A stretch of DNA of 64,000 nucleotides from Rheinheimera lutimaris (GCF_013283795.1 NZ_JABSOD010000006.1:182235-246234); one strand, 5' to 3'; numbered from the stretch's first letter, positions 1 to 9,485 are shown. A program made the numbers and translations. The notes: generated from the sequence alone by a model not told the origin.

Positions 1-1179
1 AAACTGGTCAATGCTGTTGGCGCCGGCTAATAACGGCGGCGTAAGGCTGTAATAAAACGCTTGATTGCCAAAGTGCTCTGCGATGGCCGCGACCAGTTGC
101 GCCGGCTGCGGATACTGCTGCAATAACTCTGCGGCAAATTGTTTTGTTGCCGGATTACCGCTACCGGTTGCCAGATTAAGCTGCTGCTCTTGTGCTGACA
201 GCAGTAAAACAGGGCTGGCTGTACCCTTTACCTGATAACTCAGGCGTTGGCTTAGTGGTTTATTGGCGCTGACCAGGCCGCTGCTGTTTAATTGCAAGTT
301 GCCGCTGACACTGTTTGGCGTAGCTAAAGCGAACAGACCGGTTTGCCGGCTGGCCTCGGCGATGACACTGTAACTAAGCTGTGCCGCTGCTGCGTCATTG
401 CCGGTTGGCGCGGCATTGTAGCGCGCTGCCGTGCGGCGCAAAGGGCTGATATGCCAGCTGCGGCCGTCAAAATCTTCATATAGCCGTGCCCGCCAATACA
501 GTTGCTGACGTGGCGGTAAAGCGCCATCAAACTCTACCCGGAATGCCAGGCTGTCATCCTGTACCAGTTTCTCAATGCTGCCGGGATCAATACTGTCGCC
601 CAGTCCGGTGGCCGCCACATTGGCCTGAGGTATTTGCCAAAACGCCGGTAATCGGGGGAAAAGTAAAAACATGCCCAGCCACAGCGGCAGGATAATCAAC
701 ACACTACGGCCGGTTTGCGGCCAGTTGAGCCTTGCACCAGAGGGCGCAAACAGGCGATAGTGGCTGTACAAATTAAGCAAAAATACCGCCAGCACCAGCA
801 TGGCGATGGCCATATCCTGATGCAAAATAAAACAGCAACCAATTAAGAAGTAATGTACCCATACCAATTGCCGGGCTTCATACAAATGTTGCAGTGCCAG
901 TAGCCGCGCGACTGCTGCCAACAGCAGTATTTGCAGCATAAAATGCAGCACACCGGCCTGACGCAGGTTTAGCAACAAAGCAACTGCAATAATACCTGCC
1001 AGCAGATTTACCCATTTCAGACTAATTGCAGCGTTGTTACGCAGTAGCGCAAACACGCGGTAAAACAGCAGCACGGCAAACAGGCTGATGATCCACCAGG
1101 CGAAAGCTTGCTGTAACAGTAACAACAGGCTCAATTGCAGACCGGCCCAAATTAATAGCAGACTTTTTTGCCTTAACAC
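1..1179 (-). CDS. TgpA-type transglutaminase, DUF3488 membrane N-terminus (partial)
   Basis: Translating the minus strand from a GTG at 1179 gives 393 open codons running off the left edge of the window, so the C-terminus is missing. The first ~180 residues are a run of hydrophobic helices, followed by a periplasmic region and, close to the edge, FYYSLTPPLL, the typical entry to a transglutaminase-like core. This is the DUF3488/TgpA architecture, and Pseudomonas TgpA is an inner-membrane protein with a periplasmic transglutaminase domain. The catalytic Cys-His-Asp lies outside the window. The start overlaps the DUF58 stop by 7 bp (GTGTTAA), implying translational coupling. MoxR, DUF58 and TgpA are a classic trio. 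The substrate is unknown. Confidence 0.85.
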   Translation of the reverse strand, partial: MLRQKSLLLIWAGLQLSLLLLLQQAFAWWIISLFAVLLFYRVFALLRNNAAISLKWVNLLAGIIAVALLLNLRQAGVLHFMLQILLLAAVARLLALQHLYEARQLVWVHYFLIGCCFILHQDMAIAMLVLAVFLLNLYSHYRLFAPSGARLNWPQTGRSVLIILPLWLGMFLLFPRLPAFWQIPQANVAATGLGDSIDPGSIEKLVQDDSLAFRVEFDGALPPRQQLYWRARLYEDFDGRSWHISPLRRTAARYNAAPTGNDAAAAQLSYSVIAEASRQTGLFALATPNSVSGNLQLNSSGLVSANKPLSQRLSYQVKGTASPVLLLSAQEQQLNLATGSGNPATKQFAAELLQQYPQPAQLVAAIAEHFGNQAFYYSLTPPLLAGANSIDQF

Positions 1180-2126
1180 AGTGCCAGCTCCTGTAGGCAG
1201 CGCTGCAGATGCGCCGCGCCGCTTGATTGCGCTAATGTCAGCCCGGGCAGCTTTAAACCATAACGTTGTGCAGATTGCTCCAGGGCTAATAACTGCCATG
1301 CTGCATGGCTTAGTCTGCGCTCCAGGGCTTCTCCGGTTGCAGGTGGCACCACCACCCAGCATGGCTCAGCTTGCGGCGTAAACTGCTGCTGGCGCACCAC
1401 CGGGTTCATCGGGTCCCGCGCCAGACGCTTCCATACCATATGGCGTAAGCTATCGCCGCTGCGATACGGTGCTAACAGATCGCCGCTGTGTGCTTTGGCC
1501 TGTGCACCTGAATTTTCTGTGCTGTTATCGTCGGCTTGCTGCAGCATTTTCTCCGCATGCGGGTATACCCAGTAGTCTTGCGCCAGCGCGACGTAACTCC
1601 ATGCCCGCCAAAGGCCGAACGGATATTGGCTGCTGATTTTAATACGTGGCAAGCTGTATTTGCCGCGTCGCTCAGCGGGCAGTGGCAGCGTAAGCGATGT
1701 AGCGGGTAACGGCATCAACTCAGTGTGTTGCTGTTGCATAAAACTGAAACTCAGCATCAACTGCGGCTTAGCCGAACTTAACTGCAACGTCACTTGTAAT
1801 GTTTCGCCGGCAAAACCGGCTGCCGCTGTGCGGCATTGCATTGTTAAACCGCTCATATTTTGATACACCAGCACTATGCTGAGTAAAAACAGGCTTAGCA
1901 GCAGATAACACAGCAGCAGAATCAAATTATTCTGATAGTTGGTACCGAGCAAATATAACAGGCCGAGCAGCAATACAAACCACCAGCCGTAACGGGTTGG
2001 CAGGATAAAAATCAGCTTTTGCACCAGGGTAACGTTGTCGGCCGGCGGTTGGCGTTTATCCAGATAACGGCGGATAAACGTCAGATAGTGCTGATACAAC
2101 CGCTGTTTCAGTGTTATAGCGGGCAT
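1173..2126 (-). CDS. DUF58 domain protein
   Basis: A 317-residue protein with two membrane helices at about residues 46-61 and 66-88, then a soluble domain. The DUF58 signature YRSGDSLRHMVWK is at residues 221-233. DUF58 proteins have a von Willebrand A-like fold and are encoded beside MoxR AAA+ ATPases, which are thought to act on them as chaperones. Here the start overlaps the end of the MoxR gene by 13 bp and the stop overlaps the transglutaminase start by 7 bp, so the three genes form a tight operon. The exact function is not known for this family. Confidence 0.9.
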   Translation of the reverse strand: MPAITLKQRLYQHYLTFIRRYLDKRQPPADNVTLVQKLIFILPTRYGWWFVLLLGLLYLLGTNYQNNLILLLCYLLLSLFLLSIVLVYQNMSGLTMQCRTAAAGFAGETLQVTLQLSSAKPQLMLSFSFMQQQHTELMPLPATSLTLPLPAERRGKYSLPRIKISSQYPFGLWRAWSYVALAQDYWVYPHAEKMLQQADDNSTENSGAQAKAHSGDLLAPYRSGDSLRHMVWKRLARDPMNPVVRQQQFTPQAEPCWVVVPPATGEALERRLSHAAWQLLALEQSAQRYGLKLPGLTLAQSSGAAHLQRCLQELALC

Positions 2127-3022
2127 GGTGTTTGTTGCAATAACAACTGGCTAAGCCGGCTTTCCTGAGCGGCAGAGGATGGATCCAGCCGGTGCTCTGC
2201 GACATAGGGAAATACCTGCTGCACATCAGCGGCACTGACATAATCACGGCCATTGATAAAGGCAAAGGCTTTTGCTGCTCTTAAGGTGGCTTTTGACGCT
2301 CTGGGCGACAACGGCAGCATATCACTGCGGTGGCGGCTGCTGTTAATCAGTGCCAGCAGATAATCAATTAACGCATCTGATGCGTTAACCTTTGGCACTT
2401 GTTGTTGCAAGGCGCGTAGTTGATCTGTGTTCAGTTGTTCGCTAAGCAGATCCAGCCTTGAGCGGCTGCTGTCGCGTTGCAGTAACTGATGCTCAGCCTG
2501 GTGATCAGGAAAACCTAACGACAGCCTGAACATAAAGCGGTCCAGTTGTGACTCCGGCAGGGCAGAGGTGCCGGCATGAAATAACGGGTTTTGTGTAGCG
2601 ATAACAAAAAATGGCGTGGGCAGGGCGCGGGTTTCGCCATCAACAGACACCTGCTTTTCCTCCATGGCTTCAAGCAGGGCGCTTTGCGTTTTCGGACTGG
2701 CTCGGTTTATCTCATCAGCCAGCAACACTTGGCTGAATACCGGGCCGGCCTGAAAACGAAATTGCTGTGACCGGGCATCATAAATATTTAAGCCAACCAA
2801 GTCTCCCGGCAGCAAGTCACTGGTGAATTGCACACGGCGGTAGCTTAGCCCGAGGCTGTTGGCCAGCGCATGCGCCAGCGTGGTTTTGCCCATACCGGGT
2901 AAATCTTCTAACAGCAGGTGGCCTTCAGCCAACAAACAGCACAGCGCCAGACGGATCTGTTGCTGCTTACCGAGGATCACCTGATTTAAGCTTTGTTCCA
3001 CCTTGTGCAACTGTGTTAACAC
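2114..3022 (-). CDS. MoxR-family AAA+ ATPase
   Basis: A 302-residue single-domain AAA+ protein. Walker A is PGMGKTT at residues 42-48, Walker B is LLADEI around 100-105 and sensor 1 is IATQNP at 141-146. The start is GTG with a GGAG Shine-Dalgarno 5 bases upstream. MoxR ATPases act as chaperones that mature protein complexes together with their adjacent DUF58/vWA partners. This is the first gene of a three-gene minus-strand operon whose last member is a membrane transglutaminase, so a cell-envelope role is the reasonable inference. Confidence 0.93.
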   Translation of the reverse strand: MLTQLHKVEQSLNQVILGKQQQIRLALCCLLAEGHLLLEDLPGMGKTTLAHALANSLGLSYRRVQFTSDLLPGDLVGLNIYDARSQQFRFQAGPVFSQVLLADEINRASPKTQSALLEAMEEKQVSVDGETRALPTPFFVIATQNPLFHAGTSALPESQLDRFMFRLSLGFPDHQAEHQLLQRDSSRSRLDLLSEQLNTDQLRALQQQVPKVNASDALIDYLLALINSSRHRSDMLPLSPRASKATLRAAKAFAFINGRDYVSAADVQQVFPYVAEHRLDPSSAAQESRLSQLLLQQTPCPL

Positions 3023-3126
3023 CTGAACTCCTTACTGCAAAATCAGCATAGTGCTGTAATAGTGCTACGACAATTGTCTGTCGCTATTACCGGCTATAGT
3101 AACGCCCACGTGGACAACTGCAAATA

Positions 3127-3152
3127 TAAAAAAAGGCGGCCTAAGCCGCCTT
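3127..3152 (-). terminator. Rho-independent terminator of the S8 protease gene
   Basis: Read on the minus strand, GGCGGC and GCCGCC arms close a short loop and are followed by seven T residues, 21 bases after the protease stop. Confidence 0.85.
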
Positions 3153-3172
3153 AACATTGAGCCGGGCAGAGG

Positions 3173-5659
3173 TTAGAAATTTACCACCACATCAGCAGAG
3201 CAGGCGTCTGTTGCGGTCAGACACAGCTTGTAAGTTACCGATACGGCTTGTGAGTTAAACCGATCACGGTAGCGACCGTTGTTATCCAGCGTATCCACTA
3301 ACTGACCATCGCGATATAAATCTACCATGGCGTCAGCACCGTTCCAGCGCAGGTCAACAATAGTTGAGCCGGTGCGGGTGCGCACAGAGCGCAGTACGCT
3401 AAGGTCAATATTGCTGTCGGTTACGGTAACGGTTTGCTCTGCAGTATCGCTAAGCCCGGTGGCATCGGTGGTGGTTAAGCTGACATTGTAACTACCGGCA
3501 GCAGCATAACTGTGTGTCGGGTTAGCGTCAGCGGAGACATTACCGTCGCCAAAATCCCAGCTCCAACTGCTGATATCGTCGTCAGCATCGGTTGACATAT
3601 CACTGAAGTTAACGCTTAAGCCGGAGGTAGCAAAGCTGAAAGCTGCTACCGGCGCCACCGGGCCCGGTGGTGTGCCATCATCCGATAACGCAGTCAACGT
3701 CAGGTTCCAGCTGTTCAGTGTGCCGGTATCCAGCGAGGCATTATCAGATACTACTAAGGTCCAGTCACCTTGCATGCTCTCGCCGTTAAAGCTGTCCAGC
3801 TGCCAGTTTTGCACCAGATCATCCGCGCTGCCGCCGGTGCGGTTGTGCAGAGTATGCTCTGTGCCCTCTGGCGAGCGCAGCTTAACCAGTAAATCACCAC
3901 GCCAGGTGTGAGTGATATTTACACCAACATCAGTACCAAATACATTGCCTGATTGCGGCACGGTAATAACACTTTCAATACCATCGGCATTGTTATCCGG
4001 AAGCTCAACCGGAGTCGCGTTGCTGTAAGGGTAATCCTGCAGCCCTTGCGGCAGAACGCTCAGGCTGGCATTAACGGACTTAACCAGTTCGCCGCTGGTG
4101 CTATCGGTACCGGTGACGGTGAATTGATAACTGCCCCAGGCTGTTTCAGCCGATGTAACTACATCCAGTGTCAATGTTTGGCCCGGTTGTGCAGTAGTGG
4201 CGGATAAGCTGACGCCTTCCAGTGCCGGCTGTACATCAACGCTTAGCGCGACATCACCCATCCAATCGGCAATATTGCCGATATCCAACGTATATTGTGC
4301 CGCATCGCCGGCAGTGATCTGTTGCGTGCGTGGCGCGAGGGTAAGTTTAAACGACGGCGTTGGATCAGCTTCTACCATGGCATTCACCAGGTTAACGCGT
4401 TTGCCGGACACGGTTTTGCCTTCTAATGCCGGCAAGCTGTCGCCGGAGTCCATTAAGATGGCTTTCATTTCAAGTGGCGTAATATCCGGATTGACTGACC
4501 ACAAAAGCGCTGCAGCACCGGCTACATGAGGTGATGCCATAGACGTGCCGGAATAACTGGCATAGCCGCCACCGGGTATCGTGGATAAAATCGCTGACCC
4601 CGGCGCGCCCAAATCAACAGATGTTAAACCGTAGTTGGATGCACCATTGGTAAAAATTGACAGGTTATCATTGCGGTCAGTTGAAGCTACTGACACGATA
4701 ACATCCAAATCATAGGCGGCCGGATACATAGGAGTGCTGTCAGCATCTACGCCGTCATTGCCTGCTGCGGCAATAAACAGAATACCGGCATCGCCGCCGG
4801 ACTGAATAGCAGCACGCAGGGTTTCAGAGAAACCTCCGCCGCCCCAGGAGTTGTTGGTTGCTTTGATATCTACACCGTGGTTCAGTTTTAAATCAGTAAA
4901 ATAGTTAATACATTCTATAGCGCCCGCAGTACTGCCGCCGGTAGGGCCGAGAAATTGACACGGCAGCAGAGTAACGTTCCAGTTAACACCGACAACACCG
5001 GTGGCGTTATTGCCTGAAGCGCCGATAGTACCGGCTACATGGGTACCGTGGCTGTCGCTGTCCATCGGGTCTTGCTCAGCGTTCAACGTAGAGTAACCGT
5101 AGGTACTGCCGGGTAAGCTACCCGGATTAACCCAGCGGTTATCAATCAGGTCAGGGTGGTTGTAGTCCATACCGCTGTCAATTACCCCGATGATAATATC
5201 CTGGCTGCCGGTAGAAATGTCCCAGGCTTCTACTGCTTTGATATCTGCGCCTGCGGTACCGCCGCTTTGTCCGGTGTTATGCAGGCCCCACAATTCGCCA
5301 AAACGCGGATCGTCGGGCGTTGCCAGCGCTTTTACCGGGTAATCCGGTTCTGCCACTTCAACCGCCGGATTCGCGGCCAGTTTTTTAATTAAATGATCGC
5401 GGTTTACGCCTTTAGGAACATTAACTTTAACGATACGGCCATCGGCGACATAACGCATTTTCATATCGCGGCCCTGCGCATCTAACTGGCGCAGGCTGGC
5501 GCCTTGTTGCGTGATCAGTTGTTGTCGTTCTTGTTTTGATACACCGGGTTTAAACATGACGAGAATTGAGTCTTCAGCACCAGCTACAGAGTTGGCTGCT
5601 GCAGAGGCAGAAACCAGAGCCGTTGTTACGGCAAGGGCAATAAGTGTTTTATGAGTCAT
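3173..5659 (-). CDS. Secreted subtilisin-like serine protease with P and PKD domains
   Basis: An 828-residue preproprotein. A Sec signal peptide (~1-22) is followed by an I9-type inhibitory propeptide (~30-107) and an S8 catalytic domain. The triad is Asp161 (GVIDSGMD), His204 (SHGTHVAG) and Ser373 (SGTSMASPHVAG), with the oxyanion-loop Asn at 301 (AAAGND). C-terminal to this are a proprotein-convertase P domain (~545-657) and a PKD domain (~668-748, WDFGDG at 701-706), then a ~75-residue beta-rich tail. This layout is common in extracellular proteases of marine gammaproteobacteria, in which the extensions are usually removed or help binding of insoluble protein. There is no autotransporter barrel, so type II secretion is likely. 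It has its own terminator and is divergent from the curli genes; no functional link is shown. Confidence 0.93.
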   Translation of the reverse strand: MTHKTLIALAVTTALVSASAAANSVAGAEDSILVMFKPGVSKQERQQLITQQGASLRQLDAQGRDMKMRYVADGRIVKVNVPKGVNRDHLIKKLAANPAVEVAEPDYPVKALATPDDPRFGELWGLHNTGQSGGTAGADIKAVEAWDISTGSQDIIIGVIDSGMDYNHPDLIDNRWVNPGSLPGSTYGYSTLNAEQDPMDSDSHGTHVAGTIGASGNNATGVVGVNWNVTLLPCQFLGPTGGSTAGAIECINYFTDLKLNHGVDIKATNNSWGGGGFSETLRAAIQSGGDAGILFIAAAGNDGVDADSTPMYPAAYDLDVIVSVASTDRNDNLSIFTNGASNYGLTSVDLGAPGSAILSTIPGGGYASYSGTSMASPHVAGAAALLWSVNPDITPLEMKAILMDSGDSLPALEGKTVSGKRVNLVNAMVEADPTPSFKLTLAPRTQQITAGDAAQYTLDIGNIADWMGDVALSVDVQPALEGVSLSATTAQPGQTLTLDVVTSAETAWGSYQFTVTGTDSTSGELVKSVNASLSVLPQGLQDYPYSNATPVELPDNNADGIESVITVPQSGNVFGTDVGVNITHTWRGDLLVKLRSPEGTEHTLHNRTGGSADDLVQNWQLDSFNGESMQGDWTLVVSDNASLDTGTLNSWNLTLTALSDDGTPPGPVAPVAAFSFATSGLSVNFSDMSTDADDDISSWSWDFGDGNVSADANPTHSYAAAGSYNVSLTTTDATGLSDTAEQTVTVTDSNIDLSVLRSVRTRTGSTIVDLRWNGADAMVDLYRDGQLVDTLDNNGRYRDRFNSQAVSVTYKLCLTATDACSADVVVNF

Positions 5660-5945
5660 AACTGTCCCTAATTTAACTAGTTGTTAATTATATGCTTACC
5701 TTTTAGCACAATTAGGGATAGCACGGATGTTAACTATATATAAAGTTTTTTTGAAAAATAGTCCTAATGTCCTAGTTGGTTTGGCAGTCTATTTGTTAAT
5801 GTTTTTCCATAACAAACTGATTTTAAATGCTTGTAGTATTTACAGCTAATTAATAACTAATTAGTAAAATAGCTGTTTTTTCCTATTGCGGCTTTTTATT
5901 AGTGCTTTAGCCTAGCTTTTGTAACAATAGTGAAAGGGAATAGCG
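5660..5945. promoter_or_regulatory. Divergent AT-rich control region, protease / csgBA
   Basis: These 286 bp separate the protease start (minus) from csgB (plus) and must hold both promoters. The DNA is strikingly AT-rich with repeated TAATTA-like stretches around 5850-5865, as expected for H-NS, IHF or CsgD control of curli. I could not assign individual -35/-10 boxes with confidence. Confidence 0.45.
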
Positions 5946-6347
5946 GTGTTTAATGTTACTAAATGGCTACTGATCGTTGGCGTTGCTTTTGGCTCAGCCA
6001 GTGCTGCTGCAGATGTCTCTGTGCAAATTACATCTTTGCTGGAGCGTCATGCCTTGGCAAACGGTGTTGACATTACCCAGCTTGGTGATCTGAACGTTGC
6101 TGATGTAACGCAATCCGGTACCGGGCATTACGCAGTTTTGCTACAGCAGGGAGTGTTAAACCAAATTCTGTTGCAGCAAAGCGGCATGGGCAATCAGGCG
6201 GAGCTGCGCCAGTTTGGCAACAACAATTCAGCTCAGATTATCCAAAGTGGTGCAGATAATTTGATCCGGGTTGAGCAGTGGGGTAACCGGCAATTTTCCA
6301 TTGAGCAGTCGGGTGTCGGTGCTGAAATTTCGATTATTCAATACTAA
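5946..6347 (+). CDS. csgB: Curli minor subunit / nucleator CsgB-like
   Basis: A 133-residue secreted protein with a signal peptide ending near ASAAADV. The C-terminal half has about four curlin units of the Q-x-G-x-x-N type (LQQSGMGN, LRQFGNNN, IIQSGADN, IEQSGVG). CsgB is anchored at the outer membrane and templates CsgA polymerisation. It starts with GTG after an AGGGAATA ribosome site and lies 21 bp upstream of the large curlin gene, the same csgBA order as in Escherichia. The final unit is short and ends in SIIQY, reminiscent of the atypical last repeat of CsgB. Nucleator rather than major subunit is inferred from size and order. Confidence 0.85.
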   Translation: MFNVTKWLLIVGVAFGSASAAADVSVQITSLLERHALANGVDITQLGDLNVADVTQSGTGHYAVLLQQGVLNQILLQQSGMGNQAELRQFGNNNSAQIIQSGADNLIRVEQWGNRQFSIEQSGVGAEISIIQY

Positions 6348-6368
6348 TAATGAGTTAGGGAGAATTTT

Positions 6369-7850
6369 ATGAACGTAATCTTTCCACGTAAGCATATTTT
6401 GGGTTTGGCTGTTGCGCTGGTAGTCAGTGGTCCGGCTATGGCGGTCAGCAATGAAGTAGTAATTAATCAAACTTCTGCAGTAGCCGCAGTTAATGGCAAT
6501 TTGGCTGAAGTTACGCAAAGCGGCGAGATTAGCCTGGCTGTTATCGACCAAAATGGCGATGCCAATAACAGCACTATTACCCAGGATGGTGTTTGGTTAG
6601 AGGCTTATAACTTTGTTGCCGGTAACGATAACCAGGTACGCACAGAGCAGTTAACCGACTGGCATATTGCTTATATCGACATTGCCGGCGATGACAATAC
6701 TGTTACCGTAACTCAGGATGGCTTTTTTAACCAGGCCGAAGCGATAATCAGCGGTAATACCAATGATGCCGCCGTGCTGCAAAACGGTGATGTTAACGAA
6801 GTTTTTGTTAACCTGTCAGGCGATTTTAACCTGGTTGAAATAGAACAGCAGGGTATGGCGAACTGGAGTAATGCCGGTTTTAGTGGTAACGACAACAGCT
6901 TATTTAGCGTGCAGGTGGGTGATAATAACGAATCCGGCATGTTTAATTTAAGCGGTAACCGCAACGCCTTTGAAGCAGAGCAAACAGGTAATGCCAACGT
7001 AGGTGGTATAGTTGGTTTAACCGGTGACAACAACAGTTTTTTTGTATCGCAACAAGGTGATAGTAACGTATTTATTGCCTATGATGTGGCCGGTAATGAT
7101 AACCTCGTTGATGTTATGCAGGACGGTAACGCTAACCAGTTTTTACTGGACCCGCTGGCCGGCGAGCAGAATCTGGTATTAATCGACCAGCGCGGTGACG
7201 GTAACAGCGTTGAAGCGCCGATTGGTCTGATTGGCAATGATAACCAGGTTGATGTTTGGCAAACCGGTAACCTGAACAGCGCATTATTCGCTACTGACGG
7301 TGATGGCCACAATGTTGAGATCCGCCAAAACGGTGACGGTAACGTCAGCGAAATGGTGCTGATTGGCGATGCTAACGTTGGCACCATTTACAGCCGTGGT
7401 GACAACAATATTGCCGGTGTAGGTTTGGTGGGTGCCGGTAATATTGCTGATATACAGCAGTTTGGTGATGACAACTATGCGGTAGTCGATATTGCCGGTG
7501 ATACCAACGATGTATATGTTGACCAATCAGGCAGCGCTAACGAAGTATTGCTGACCAGCGAAGTCGCAGTAGCTGCCAATGCCGTAACTATTGAACAGAA
7601 TGGCGATATTAACCTGGTCGATATTTTACTGTCCGGCAATGGTAATACTTTAGATATTCTGCAAAATGGCGCCGGTAACTGGGTAGCAGGTGATGATGGT
7701 TATTTTGCTGTAGCCGGCAACGATGGTTTGGTATCAATTACCCAGCAAGGTAACGATAACCTGGTGCTGGGTGGTCAGGCCGGCAGTGGTAATCTGATGT
7801 CGGTATCACAGATGGGTGATTTTAACACTGCAATAGTGGTGCAAAACTAA
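6369..7850 (+). CDS. csgA: Giant major curlin CsgA-like amyloid subunit
   Basis: A 493-residue secreted protein with a signal peptide ending after ~25 residues (SGPAMAVS). The rest is about 20 tandem curlin units of roughly 22-23 residues with core G-x-x-N-x-V-x-V-x-Q-x-G-x-x-N. Escherichia CsgA has five units in 151 residues, so this subunit is more than three times longer. I see no lysine and no cysteine after the signal peptide, few arginines and many Asp/Glu, so the mature protein is strongly acidic. Curlins are exported through CsgG and assemble as cross-beta fibres on the cell surface. A strong terminator lies 7 bp after the stop, which would make csgBA messages more abundant than csgEFG. 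Confidence 0.93.
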   Translation: MNVIFPRKHILGLAVALVVSGPAMAVSNEVVINQTSAVAAVNGNLAEVTQSGEISLAVIDQNGDANNSTITQDGVWLEAYNFVAGNDNQVRTEQLTDWHIAYIDIAGDDNTVTVTQDGFFNQAEAIISGNTNDAAVLQNGDVNEVFVNLSGDFNLVEIEQQGMANWSNAGFSGNDNSLFSVQVGDNNESGMFNLSGNRNAFEAEQTGNANVGGIVGLTGDNNSFFVSQQGDSNVFIAYDVAGNDNLVDVMQDGNANQFLLDPLAGEQNLVLIDQRGDGNSVEAPIGLIGNDNQVDVWQTGNLNSALFATDGDGHNVEIRQNGDGNVSEMVLIGDANVGTIYSRGDNNIAGVGLVGAGNIADIQQFGDDNYAVVDIAGDTNDVYVDQSGSANEVLLTSEVAVAANAVTIEQNGDINLVDILLSGNGNTLDILQNGAGNWVAGDDGYFAVAGNDGLVSITQQGNDNLVLGGQAGSGNLMSVSQMGDFNTAIVVQN

Positions 7851-7856
7851 GCTTGA

Positions 7857-7896
7857 GGTTAGCTCAGGCTTGGTTTTGCCTGAGCTAACCGTTTTT
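7857..7896 (+). terminator. Strong hairpin terminator between csgA and csgE
   Basis: A perfect 13-bp stem, GGTTAGCTCAGGC at 7857-7869 with its complement at 7878-7890, has an 8-base loop and is followed by GTTTTT. It probably ends most csgBA transcripts and allows partial read-through into csgEFG. Confidence 0.92.
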
Positions 7897-7925
7897 CAGG
7901 TAACTATACCAATGAATTTGTGTCA

Positions 7926-8303
7926 ATGAAGTTTATCAGCATATTGTTGCTACTCTGCAGCTGTGCAACTGCGCAAGCAACAGACATAGAGTTGGGCGGT
8001 CTGGTGCTGGACCGCACCATTTCCCGCTTTGGCAAAGACTTCACTTTTTATTACTCCGGTTACTGGCGTGATATGCCGTCAACTGATGGCGTCACGGTGG
8101 TGATCTATGAGCAGGTGTACCCGCAGGCCGGCACTTTCCTTTGGGTTGAGATGAATCAAACGCGGGTATATCAAACCTATTTTGGCCGGCGCTATAACGA
8201 CGTAAAACAAATGGCTGAGCAAGCCGTGCTACTGAGTATTAATGAACTTGCCAATATTCAAACCGGTAAAATGCTGGGTGAACCGCTGGCCGATAAGTTG
8301 TAA
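7926..8303 (+). CDS. csgE: Curli assembly factor CsgE
   Basis: A 125-residue periplasmic protein (127 if the in-frame GTG at 7920 is used). The signal peptide ends near ATAQA, then comes the CsgE pattern ELGGLVLDRTISRFGKDF and the later FLWVEMNQTRVYQT. CsgE forms a cap on the CsgG pore and delivers curlin to it. The ATG was chosen because it begins MKFISILLLL, a normal signal peptide; neither start has a strong ribosome site. It sits between the csgA terminator and csgF. Confidence 0.9.
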   Translation: MKFISILLLLCSCATAQATDIELGGLVLDRTISRFGKDFTFYYSGYWRDMPSTDGVTVVIYEQVYPQAGTFLWVEMNQTRVYQTYFGRRYNDVKQMAEQAVLLSINELANIQTGKMLGEPLADKL

Positions 8304-8317
8304 AAGGAATAATAATA

Positions 8318-8701
8318 ATGAAACTGATGTCGTTGATATTGCTGCTGTGTTGCAGTGCCGCGTCTGCTACTGAGTTGGTGTATACGCCAATAAACCCCAG
8401 TTTTGGCGGTAATCCGCTAAACGGTAATTTTCTGCTGCAAAAAGCCCAAAGTCAAAATGCGCACAGTGCTGATCGTGATGGTTTGTCTTTTGTCGACAAG
8501 TTTCAGGATGCGCTGGAGCGTAATATTATTAACTCGTTAACACGGCGAATTGCCGACGGCGAGTTGGTAGAGGGCGTGTATAACACCGGTGAGTTTATGG
8601 TGGAAGTCAGCGGCGGTGCTGATGGCAGTGTGGTTGTGCATATCACTAATCTCAATAGCGGTGAAGTTACCGTCATAACGATACCGGCAATAGGAGGCTG
8701 A
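8318..8701 (+). CDS. csgF: Curli assembly factor CsgF
   Basis: A 127-residue secreted protein. A signal peptide of ~17 residues is followed by the conserved mature N-terminus TELVYTPINPSFGGNP and a LNGNFLLQKAQSQN segment, which in CsgF insert into and constrict the CsgG channel. Family length is ~138 residues. It begins 14 bp after csgE with an AAGGAATAA ribosome site and ends 1 bp before csgG. CsgF couples secretion to the CsgB nucleator at the cell surface. Confidence 0.93.
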   Translation: MKLMSLILLLCCSAASATELVYTPINPSFGGNPLNGNFLLQKAQSQNAHSADRDGLSFVDKFQDALERNIINSLTRRIADGELVEGVYNTGEFMVEVSGGADGSVVVHITNLNSGEVTVITIPAIGG

Positions 8702-8702
8702 T

Positions 8703-9485
8703 ATGAAGTATTTGCTGTTAGTTTCCGCGCTGCTGCTAAGCGGCTGTTCGCTGGTGCCCAAGCCGCAACTTAATATCTCTGCTGCTGCGATTGATAATGT
8801 CAGCCCGGCAATACTAAACCTGCAACAACAAGGCAGGCCACGCACGGCTATTCCGGTGTCGGTGTACGCGTTTCGTGATCAAACCGGACAGTATAAACCG
8901 CAAGCCAATGTTTCCAGTTTTTCTACTGCAGTAACTCAGGGCGCAACCTCAATGCTCACGCAAATACTGCTCGATAGTGGCTGGTTTGCACCGCTGGAGC
9001 GCGAGGGCCTGCAAAATCTGCTGACAGAGCGCAAAATACAGGGTGCGAACAAAAAGGCCGTTGAACTGCCACCGCTGAAAGAAGCACGTTTGTTGTTTGA
9101 AGGCGGCATTATCGGCTATGAAACTAATCTGAGCACCGGTGGCATTGGCGCTGAGTATTTCGGTATCGGTGCATCTGAATTGTATCGCGAAGACCAGGTA
9201 ACGGTTTATCTGCGGGCGATCGATGTGCATACCGGCCAGGTGCTGTTGTCGGTATCCAGCAGTAAAAAAGTGTTCTCACAAGAGCTGCGCGCCGGCTTGT
9301 TCCGTTATGTATCGCTGAACCGTTTACTGGAAGCTGAAGGCGGCTACTCTACCAATGAGCCGGTGCAGTATTGCGTAAAGCAAGCCATGGAGGCAGCGGT
9401 AGTGGAATTGGTAGCCCAGGGCCAACTGCGCGGTTTCTGGCGCGCAGATGATCAAACCGGCCTGAACAGCGACGGTACATCCTGA
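8703..9485 (+). CDS. csgG: Curli outer-membrane secretion channel CsgG
   Basis: A 260-residue lipoprotein with lipobox LLLSGC, so the acylated cysteine is at position 15. Family-typical segments are IPVSVYAFRDQTGQYKP, SGWFAPLEREGLQNLLTER and the central FEGGIIGYETN region that forms the pore. Escherichia CsgG is 277 residues. CsgG nonamers form the outer-membrane export pore for curlin. The stop codon lies 34 bp inside the convergent csgD-type gene, so the two reading frames overlap tail to tail. No csgC-type gene follows. Confidence 0.95.
   Translation: MKYLLLVSALLLSGCSLVPKPQLNISAAAIDNVSPAILNLQQQGRPRTAIPVSVYAFRDQTGQYKPQANVSSFSTAVTQGATSMLTQILLDSGWFAPLEREGLQNLLTERKIQGANKKAVELPPLKEARLLFEGGIIGYETNLSTGGIGAEYFGIGASELYREDQVTVYLRAIDVHTGQVLLSVSSSKKVFSQELRAGLFRYVSLNRLLEAEGGYSTNEPVQYCVKQAMEAAVVELVAQGQLRGFWRADDQTGLNSDGTS

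Noticed and set aside
6369..7850. Repetitive DNA that might suggest a CRISPR or satellite array
   Set aside because: The repeats are protein-coding curlin units with variable DNA sequence and no constant spacers.
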